Below are positions 5,513 through 10,881 of a DNA stretch of 10,881 nucleotides, one piece after another. Origin of the DNA: Thermoleophilia bacterium (lineage in GTDB: Bacteria > Actinomycetota > Thermoleophilia > Gaiellales > SKUG01); contig JAOPYS010000318.1 in the NCBI GenBank assembly GCA_025964465.1, forward strand, positions 1-10,881, given 5' to 3'. Under the pieces are notes generated by a model. The model saw only the letters and a program-made list of their open reading frames with translations, had not been told where the DNA came from and made no database searches. The position numbers were made by a program, and so were the translations under genes. How positions within the stretch are numbered: position 1 is the stretch's first letter; each line of letters starts with the position of its first letter.

Positions 5513-6124
5513 ATGAAGCTGCGACACGACACCCGGTTCGGCAAGATCCTCCTCTCGGCCATCGCCGTGGGCGCAGTCGGCGGGCTCGGCGTGCTGACCA
5601 CGGGCGCGACGTTCACCGACCAGGTCACGATGGCGCAGGTCTCCGTCACGGGCGGCTCGCTCGACCTCAAGGCCAACGGTGGCGACGGCCCCAACCAGGC
5701 GTGGACCGGCTCGCTGGCCGCGGCGGTGACCGGCATGAAGCCGGGCGACGAGCAGTCGGGCACCGTCTCGATCTCCAATGCCGGCAACCTGCCCTTCACG
5801 ATCACGTCGTCCACGACGGGAACGGACGCGAGTGGCTGCTACGGCTTCTACTTCCGCGAGACCGCGGTCACGGCCGGCACGGGCAACACGGTGTTCCCGA
5901 ACAACGTCACCGGCATGGGCACCGCGATCGGCGCCGACGGCACGGTCGCTCCGCTCGCGACCAGCGTCGCGACGTCGACCCTGCTCGACGTGACGGCCGG
6001 CACCGACGCGATCTGGGAGGCCGGGGACGCCAAGACGTACACGCTCACCGTGCGGATGAAGTCGACCTGTGCCACCAACGCAGCACCCGGCACGCTCAAC
6101 GTGTCGCTGAACGCGACGCAGTAA
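5513..6124 (+). CDS. CalY/TasA-like secreted protein with SipW-type signal peptide (copy 2)
   Basis: A 203-residue paralogue of the preceding gene. MKLRHDTRFGK leads to the hydrophobic core ILLSAIAVGAVGGLGVL and then TTGATFTDQVTMAQVSVTGG, with likely cleavage after Ala32 (about 171 residues mature). It shares with copy 1 the GTVSISNAGNLPFTIT strand, the two cysteines (ASGCYGFYFRE and MKSTCATN), the motif IWEAGDAKTYTLTVRM and the C-terminal NATQ. Nucleotides are also close around 5010-5040 and 5630-5660, which points to tandem duplication. It carries an insert of about ten residues between the first Cys and the GMGTAIG segment. The fully basic-then-hydrophobic signal is shorter than in copy 1. 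The two probably form a mixed or sequential polymer, which is inference. The signal peptidase gene starts 15 bp after its stop. Confidence 0.87.
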   Translation: MKLRHDTRFGKILLSAIAVGAVGGLGVLTTGATFTDQVTMAQVSVTGGSLDLKANGGDGPNQAWTGSLAAAVTGMKPGDEQSGTVSISNAGNLPFTITSSTTGTDASGCYGFYFRETAVTAGTGNTVFPNNVTGMGTAIGADGTVAPLATSVATSTLLDVTAGTDAIWEAGDAKTYTLTVRMKSTCATNAAPGTLNVSLNATQ

Positions 6125-6139
6125 GCCCCGACGGTCCAC

Positions 6140-6847
6140 ATGACGACGATCACTCCTGCACGCAACGCACGACGACCCGCCCGGCGCTCCGCGCTGGGCG
6201 GGTCGCTGCGTGTCGCGCGCCGGGCGCTCACGGCGGCATGGGTGCTGCTGCGCGTGGCAGTGGTCGTCGCCGCCGTGGCGATCGCCGTCGCGTGGCGCTT
6301 CTACGGGTACGTGCCCGTGGCGGTGCAGACCGGCAGCATGACGCCGACCTACCCCGTGCACACGCTCCTGTTCGTGCACGACGTGCGTGACACGCAGGTG
6401 CGCGTGGGCGACGTCATCACCTTCGACCCGCCCGGTCGCGTGCCGCGCACGACACACCGCGTCGTGGCCCGCGAGCAGCACGGCGGCCGGTGGTACTTCC
6501 GGACGAAGGGGGACGCCAACCCGGTCGCCGACGACTGGCGCGAGCCCGGCACGCCCGAGGCCGCTGCGGACGAGACCTACCTGCGGGGCGTCAGCTATTC
6601 CAAGGGGATCGCGCCGCGCACGGCGTACTCGGTGCCGTATCTGGGCTGGCTCGCGGCCCTGGGGACGATGCCCTACGTGAGGGTGGGCCTGCTGTGCATC
6701 CCCTTCGTGGTGATCGCCCTGCAGCTGCTCAGCTGGATCTGGCGGCGCGAGGACGAGGACGAGCCCGCGGGCGACGAGGCCGAGACGGCAGCCCCCGCGA
6801 GCGAGCCGGAGCCCGAGCGGGTCGTGCCGCAGCGTGAGGCCGCATGA
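6140..6847 (+). CDS. sipW: SipW-like signal peptidase I (Ser/His/Asp type)
   Basis: A 235-residue membrane serine peptidase expected to cleave signal peptides of the CalY-like neighbours on the outer face of the membrane. Membrane helices lie at about 31-51 and 182-201, with the catalytic domain between them. Box B is QTGSMTPTYPVHTLLFV with nucleophile Ser66. The general base position is THRVV with His106 instead of the Lys of LepB enzymes, and TKGDANPVADDW supplies Asp125. This Ser/His/Asp set marks the archaeal/eukaryotic-like (Sec11/SipW) branch of family S26. The C-terminal tail (about 203-235) is acidic and Pro/Ala-rich, presumably cytoplasmic. No strong ribosome binding site precedes ATG 6140, so coupling to the upstream gene is likely. 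Its stop overlaps the next start as ATGA. The family assignment is firm; substrates are inferred from operon context. Confidence 0.92.
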   Translation: MTTITPARNARRPARRSALGGSLRVARRALTAAWVLLRVAVVVAAVAIAVAWRFYGYVPVAVQTGSMTPTYPVHTLLFVHDVRDTQVRVGDVITFDPPGRVPRTTHRVVAREQHGGRWYFRTKGDANPVADDWREPGTPEAAADETYLRGVSYSKGIAPRTAYSVPYLGWLAALGTMPYVRVGLLCIPFVVIALQLLSWIWRREDEDEPAGDEAETAAPASEPEPERVVPQREAA

Positions 6848-8736
6848 GGCGGCGCGCGCCCCGCACCGGTGTGGTCGCGATCGCCCTGGTGGCGATCGTC
6901 GTCGTTGGGTGGCCCCTGTTCCTGCTGCTGCGCCGGGCACGTGCCGCAGCGACTGTCGACGGCGCGACGCCGGCCGGCCCCCGCGCCGAGGCTGCACCGT
7001 CACCGGTCCCCGCGCGCCCGCCGACACCGTTCGCGGCGGCGGCGTCGACGGCACCGGAGGCGAGCGCCGGGTGGATGGGCGGGCTGCGCCTGCGCGGCGT
7101 GCGATCGACCGCGTTCGTCTGCCTCTCGCTGCTCGTGCTCGTCGGCGTGCCGACGACGTGGGCCACGCTCACCGACCAGGTCACGGTGGCGCAGGTCGGC
7201 GTGACGGCGGGCAGCGTGCTGCCGCCCACGGGCATGGCTGCGGCGCAGACGGCGACCGCCGCCCGGGTGACGTGGGCCGCACCGGCGTCGGGCCTCGCGC
7301 CCGACGGCTACAAGGTCTACCGCTCGCTCACGAGCGGCTCCTACTCAGGAGCGCTCGGCACGACGGCCGCGAGCCCCTACGACGACGCGAGTGCGGTGGA
7401 GTGCACCCCGTACTTCTACAAGGCCACGTCGACGCGGGTGAACCTCGAGAGCGTCGCGTCGGCGACGGAGGCCAGCGTCACGGTCGACCGCACGGCCCCG
7501 ATCGTCACCGCGGCGAACGCGCACGTCTACTTCACCCCGCCGTCGATGGCCCCGGTCAAGGATTTCGTCCGGGTGGCGGCAGGCGGGGTCATCGAGGCGT
7601 ACGCCCAGGTCACCGACAACTGCTCGCCGACCGGTTCGGGGCTGACGGTGACGTTCAATTTCCCGGCTCCGTTCAACGTCTCCGGGGCGGCGGCCACGTT
7701 CGGCTCGTACTCCGTCGCAGGTGACACGTACAACTACAAGTACACCGTGACCCCGGCCGCGCGGCCCGCCAACACCGTGCCGCAGTCGTGGACGGTCACC
7801 GCCGTCGACGCCAAGGGCAATGCGGCGACCGGCGTGGCCGCCACGCCCGCCGTCGGCGACGGGGTCGGCCCCACGCTCACCCGGGGTGAGGTCGTCTCCG
7901 GGTACACGAACTTCCTCTACAACAACGGCGACGCCGTCGACGACGCCACCGAGATCGGCGAGGTCGTCACGACCCCGGCGACGGATGCGCTGGTCAAGTC
8001 GGCAGGGTTCCGGGTGTACGGCAACTTCGCCGACGCGAGCGGCGTCGACAGCGCCAACGCGACGACCAACGTGCTCCGGTCGGCGACGACGACGCCGCTG
8101 GCGGCGACCCCGGCCAGCACCAACGGCCTGGCATGGGCCTGGAGCTCCGCGGCGGTCGTGGCCAACGTGGCGACGGCGGCGAGCACGGTCGCGGTACCCG
8201 TGACGGCCACGGACGTCCTGGGCAACGTGGGGAGCCCGACGAACGTCTCCGTCGAGATCGACAACACGCCGATCGGCGCGACCAGCACCTGCGCGCAGAC
8301 CGGCAACGGCAGCGGCACGCTCAACGTGGGCGACGGCACCGACCTCAACTTCCTCGACACGGTCTGGCCCGCGTCGTTCCGCAGCACGTGGGACGGCACC
8401 GCGGCCTCGGCGACGGCCGTGCTGCGCGACGGCGGCACAGGGACCGACTACTTCGCGTTCAACACGGACTTCGCCATGAGCCTGTTCCAGGGCGTCACCA
8501 ACGCGAACGCGATGGACCTCGGGTCCAAGCCCTGGGTCGGGGCGAACGTCAACGTCCCCTCGACCACGATCGCGATGTCGAACCGCACGACGCTCCGCAT
8601 CGCGTACGGGGCGCCGGCCACCGCGGTGACGAACCAGAACAAGACGACCACCAGCTACTTCGGCGCGACGCTTCGGGACGCGGCCGGCAACCCGTCGACG
8701 GCTTTCTCGGAGACCTGCGTGAGCAACGCCTGGTGA
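6844..8736 (+). CDS. Large surface protein: membrane anchor, internal SipW-type signal, Fn3-like and Ig-like domains
   Basis: A 630-residue protein overlapping sipW by four bases (ATGA). Residues 9-29 are one membrane helix followed by RRARAAAT and a Pro/Ala-rich linker (about 40-75). A second hydrophobic segment (88-104) ends in VPTTWATLTDQVTVAQVGV (102-120), almost the same cleavage-site signature as in the two CalY-like proteins, with likely cleavage after Ala107. Next comes an Fn3-like domain (about 127-218: ARVTWAAPASGLAPDGYKVYRS), then two or three Ig-like beta modules, suggested by SVTVDRTAPIVT (217-228) and SVEIDNTP (about 470). The mature part has at least four cysteines. No LPxTG sortase motif or C-terminal membrane anchor is present. 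ATG at 7075 could give a shorter form with only the SipW-type signal. The likely role is an adhesive tip or matrix partner of the CalY-like fibre; this is inference. Confidence 0.8.
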   Translation: MRRRAPRTGVVAIALVAIVVVGWPLFLLLRRARAAATVDGATPAGPRAEAAPSPVPARPPTPFAAAASTAPEASAGWMGGLRLRGVRSTAFVCLSLLVLVGVPTTWATLTDQVTVAQVGVTAGSVLPPTGMAAAQTATAARVTWAAPASGLAPDGYKVYRSLTSGSYSGALGTTAASPYDDASAVECTPYFYKATSTRVNLESVASATEASVTVDRTAPIVTAANAHVYFTPPSMAPVKDFVRVAAGGVIEAYAQVTDNCSPTGSGLTVTFNFPAPFNVSGAAATFGSYSVAGDTYNYKYTVTPAARPANTVPQSWTVTAVDAKGNAATGVAATPAVGDGVGPTLTRGEVVSGYTNFLYNNGDAVDDATEIGEVVTTPATDALVKSAGFRVYGNFADASGVDSANATTNVLRSATTTPLAATPASTNGLAWAWSSAAVVANVATAASTVAVPVTATDVLGNVGSPTNVSVEIDNTPIGATSTCAQTGNGSGTLNVGDGTDLNFLDTVWPASFRSTWDGTAASATAVLRDGGTGTDYFAFNTDFAMSLFQGVTNANAMDLGSKPWVGANVNVPSTTIAMSNRTTLRIAYGAPATAVTNQNKTTTSYFGATLRDAAGNPSTAFSETCVSNAW

Positions 8737-9566
8737 CTCCCGTCGGCGCGACGGGTGACGGCGCAGCGGACGACGAACTGCTTCGCGGGCTCGAACGGCC
8801 ACCGCCACCAGGACGTGGCGAGGACCTCCACGCCCAAGCGGCGCAGGACGAGCAGTGGGTCGCAGTTGTCGTGTCGCAGGAGCTGGTCCCACGTGCGCTC
8901 GGGATCGGCGAGGACCGCCTCGATCGCCAGGGGCTGGGTGTGGCCTGAGGCCCAGCAGGCGAGGTCGTGCACGTGGACGGCGTGGCCGCCCGGTGCGACC
9001 GAGGCCTCGACCCGGCGCACGAGTGCCTCGGTGAGCGCGGGGTCGTAGCGGCGCATGAGCTCGTGCTGGCGCGCGCCGGCGATGCCGAGCGCGATGAGGC
9101 CGGCGTGGAGCAGCTGCGTGTACAGCATGTCGCCCACCACGAGGTCGTAGTCGCCCGAGCCGAGGGGCGTCACCGGGAGCGGGAGCGAGCGGGGGAGGGT
9201 CGCTCCGTCGCGCAGCGCCGCGAGGACGCGGTCGGCGCAGCCGCCGGTCACGTCGCACTCGATCGCGGTGACCCGCTCGCGCGCGGTGGGTTCGAGCCTG
9301 GTGCGGGCCCGGTCGGTCGCCCCGGTGTCGAAGTCGACCAGGTCGACCCGGGCGGCACGCTCGGCGATCCGCGCCAGGGGCACGTCGTCGCAGCTGCCGC
9401 CGCCGACGAGCGCGACCCGTGCGCCCGGCTCGAGCAGGGGGTCGAGCACCGACCAGAGCGCGTCGCGCACCGTGCGCCACCGGTCGAGCCGCAGGCCCTG
9501 GTGCATCGCGTTGTTGCGCGCGTTGGCGTCGAGGGCGATCCGGGCGGGCGCGTCCACCTCCGTCAC
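8655..9566 (-). CDS. Class I SAM-dependent methyltransferase, specificity unknown
   Basis: A 303-residue soluble protein. A helical N-terminal part (1-47, including DANARNNAMHQGLRLDRW) precedes a Rossmann methyltransferase fold: motif I VALVGGGSCDD (51-61), an acidic strand-2 end VDLVDFD (74-80) for the SAM ribose, IECDV (102-106), and motif IV DYDLVVGDMLYTQLLH (139-154). APGGHAVHVHDL (191-202) fits the later strand. The substrate cannot be read from the sequence. GTG at 9566 overlaps the htpX stop as GTGA, so the two are translated together. The last 27 codons overlap the 3' end of the convergent surface-protein gene, with 82 bp shared on opposite strands. The tail after CAVTRR looks less conserved, so the stop may have moved by read-through. 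Conserved proximity to htpX elsewhere would suggest a membrane-protein quality-control link, but I cannot test that here. Confidence 0.8.
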   Translation of the reverse strand: MTEVDAPARIALDANARNNAMHQGLRLDRWRTVRDALWSVLDPLLEPGARVALVGGGSCDDVPLARIAERAARVDLVDFDTGATDRARTRLEPTARERVTAIECDVTGGCADRVLAALRDGATLPRSLPLPVTPLGSGDYDLVVGDMLYTQLLHAGLIALGIAGARQHELMRRYDPALTEALVRRVEASVAPGGHAVHVHDLACWASGHTQPLAIEAVLADPERTWDQLLRHDNCDPLLVLRRLGVEVLATSWWRWPFEPAKQFVVRCAVTRRADGSHQALLTQVSEKAVDGLPAASRSVAPK

Positions 9567-10468
9567 CGGGCGGCGCCGCCCGCCATGGCCTGCAGCCGCG
9601 CGATGCGCTCCTCGAGCGGGGGGTGCGTGTCGAACATGCCGCCGAGGCCCGAGCGCAGGCCCGCGTGGTCGCGCAGCGGTGACTCGATGTACATGTGCGC
9701 CGTCGCCCGCGTCGCCCGACGCAGTGGCTGGGTGTCGGCCGCCAGCTTGGCCAGCGCCGAGGCGAGCCCGTCGGCGTCGCCCGCGATGTCCACCGCGCTC
9801 GCGTCGGCGAGGTACTCGCGCTTGCGGGAGAGGGACATCTGGAGCAGGCCCGCGAGGATCGGGGCGAGGATGACCACCACGATGCCGCAGATCAGCCCGA
9901 AGGGGTTGCTGCCGCTCTCGCGGCGCCCGCCCCCGAAGAGCGTCACCCGCATCATCATGTCGCACAGCAGGACGATCGATCCGGTGAGCACGGCCGCGAT
10001 GGTCATGAGCCGCACGTCGCGGTTGCGGATGTGGGCGATCTCGTGGGCCATCACGCCATCGAGCTCGCGACGGTCGAGCAGTGCGAGCAGGCCCGTCGTC
10101 GCGGCGACGTAGGAGGTCTCCGGCGTGCGGCCCGCGGCGAACGCGTTGGGTGCCGGGTCGTCGACGAGGTAGACGTCGGGGGTCTTCGCGAGGCCCGCCG
10201 CGATGGCCGCGTTGTCGACCGAGTTCCACAGCTCGGGGTGCTCGGCGCGGGTGATCGGGTGGGCACCCGACACGCTCGCGACCATCGCCCCCGACGACCG
10301 GTAGGCCACGAGGCCGTACACGATCATCCCGATGCCGAGCACGCCGGCCAGCGACGGGCTGTAGGCACCCGCAACGCCGGCGACGACGGCGAGGATGATG
10401 GCGCCGAAGCCCAGCAGCACGACGAGCGTGCGCCAGCGGTTGGCACTGATCTGGGCTGCAACGGTCAT
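9563..10468 (-). CDS. htpX: HtpX-like M48 family membrane zinc metalloprotease
   Basis: A 301-residue integral membrane protease thought to degrade damaged membrane proteins. Two N-terminal membrane helices (about 13-33 and 40-56) are followed by the conserved PNAFAAG (107-113), the zinc site HEIAHIRNRD (142-151; ligands His142 and His146, catalytic Glu143), two more membrane helices (about 154-170 and 190-210), the third zinc ligand Glu218 in REYLADASAVD, and FDTHPPLEERI (279-289). All hallmarks of the family and its usual length are present. ATG at 10468 is chosen: GAAG lies about 9 nt upstream, and the protein then starts MTVAAQISANRWRT as homologues do. ATG at 10477 (adding MQR) is possible. 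It is the first gene of a two-gene unit with the methyltransferase and is divergent from a gene at 10564. Confidence 0.93.
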   Translation of the reverse strand: MTVAAQISANRWRTLVVLLGFGAIILAVVAGVAGAYSPSLAGVLGIGMIVYGLVAYRSSGAMVASVSGAHPITRAEHPELWNSVDNAAIAAGLAKTPDVYLVDDPAPNAFAAGRTPETSYVAATTGLLALLDRRELDGVMAHEIAHIRNRDVRLMTIAAVLTGSIVLLCDMMMRVTLFGGGRRESGSNPFGLICGIVVVILAPILAGLLQMSLSRKREYLADASAVDIAGDADGLASALAKLAADTQPLRRATRATAHMYIESPLRDHAGLRSGLGGMFDTHPPLEERIARLQAMAGGAAR

Positions 10469-10519
10469 TCGCTGCATCTTCGCACGGTCGGGCGGCGCTG
10501 CGACGCGTGCTGGTCGCTC

Positions 10520-10549
10520 CAGTCCGTTCAAGGGACGGACTGCCGGCAG
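10520..10549. repeat. Overlapping inverted repeats in the htpX divergent promoter region
   Basis: CAGTCCGT (10520-10527) and ACGGACTG (10535-10542) form an 8-bp inverted repeat with a 7-bp centre. It is joined to CTGCCGGCAG (10540-10549), a perfect 10-bp palindrome. Both lie 52-81 bp upstream of htpX and within 45 bp of the divergent start at 10564, the right place for an operator of one or both genes. A transcribed hairpin is the alternative. I do not recognise the binding protein. Confidence 0.4.
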
Positions 10550-10563
10550 TCGATGTCGCGCGC

Positions 10564-10881
10564 ATGGCGACGACCCCCACCGTCCAGCGAGGCCACGGCG
10601 GCTTCGTGCTGGGAGCACTCCAGCAATTGCTCAACGAGCTCACGGCCCGAGCGCACCACGCGATCGGACCGCTGCCGGACGTGCCGATGGGCGACGTGCT
10701 CGAGCCGGTGGGCGACGGCCAGCGCGCCGGCGCGGATGCCGTGGAGCGCTGGGTCGAGGGCCTGCTCGGTGACCGCCGCGACATCGACCCGCAGGCAGCG
10801 CGCGCCACGCGACCGCTCCTGGCGCAGCACGCGCTCGCCGGGCACGCGGGCGGCGCGCCCACCGTGCTGCACGACGAGGCC
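10564..10881 (+). CDS. Partial hypothetical protein (N-terminal 106 residues), runs off the right edge
   Basis: From ATG at 10564 the + frame is open for 106 codons to the end of the window. About nine in ten codons end in G or C, the pattern expected of a real gene in this genome, so it is preferred over two open - strand frames covering the same bases. The protein begins MATTPTVQRGHGGFVLGALQ and is mostly helical in character, Ala/Leu-rich and soluble, with no signal peptide or membrane segment. A Gly/Ala-rich turn lies near residues 91-99 (LAGHAGGAP). I do not recognise a family. No clear ribosome binding site precedes the ATG. It is divergent from htpX and shares its 95-bp upstream region. 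Confidence 0.55.
   Translation, partial: MATTPTVQRGHGGFVLGALQQLLNELTARAHHAIGPLPDVPMGDVLEPVGDGQRAGADAVERWVEGLLGDRRDIDPQAARATRPLLAQHALAGHAGGAPTVLHDEA

Noticed and set aside
5444..7054. Long open frame on the - strand (536 codons)
   Set aside because: It lies antisense to the second CalY-like and sipW genes, both recognisable, and gives an Arg/Gly-rich product with no motif.
8600..8736. Sortase anchoring of the surface protein
   Set aside because: No LPxTG-like motif, C-terminal hydrophobic segment or basic tail is present; the protein ends in SNAW.
7345..9480. Long open frame on the - strand (711 codons)
   Set aside because: It is antisense to the surface-protein gene and out of frame with the recognisable methyltransferase. 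Its composition is Arg/Ala-rich and lacks motifs.

Overview
The window is very GC-rich DNA, and the reading frames end mostly in G or C. It looks like a high-GC actinobacterium. The lipoprotein N-terminus ending in a GCGGDD-like motif, the CU044_5270-type partner of an ECF sigma factor, and the SipW/CalY-type secretion genes fit Actinomycetota, perhaps Thermoleophilia (Solirubrobacterales). That lineage is a guess from style, not from a marker gene. I see no tRNA, rRNA, CRISPR array, insertion sequence or phage gene.

Layout. A truncated membrane-anchored protein runs off the left edge (1-176, -). Divergent from it is a lipoprotein cyclophilin peptidyl-prolyl isomerase (265-1014, +), apparently leaderless. 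It meets tail to tail a membrane-bound class III adenylate cyclase (1018-2424, -). Between the cyclase and the next gene lies about 520 bp without a conventional gene. Much of it (about 2549-2935) is dense in strong inverted repeats, has a near-perfect Shine-Dalgarno sequence with a 12-codon ORF, and ends in a terminator-like hairpin. I interpret it as an unidentified structured RNA on the + strand. Next come an anti-sigma-like CU044_5270 family membrane protein (2945-3901, -) and its overlapping ECF sigma factor (3888-4523, -).

Divergent from the sigma factor, across a 336-bp intergenic region, is a four-gene + strand operon: two paralogous CalY/TasA-like secreted proteins (4860-5468 and 5513-6124), a SipW-like Ser/His/Asp signal peptidase (6140-6847), and a 630-residue surface protein (6844-8736) with an internal SipW-type signal, an Fn3-like domain and Ig-like modules. 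The likely logic is that the peptidase processes the three substrates, which share a T(Q/G/W)A-T-(F/L)-T-D signature after their hydrophobic core, and these then build an extracellular fibre or coat. Regulation by the divergent sigma/anti-sigma pair is inferred from position only.

The operon converges on and overlaps a class I SAM-dependent methyltransferase gene (8655-9566, -). That gene is translationally coupled by a GTGA overlap to an upstream HtpX-like M48 membrane metalloprotease (9563-10468, -). A divergent gene of unknown function starts at 10564 and runs off the right edge; a short intergenic region with two palindromes separates it from htpX.
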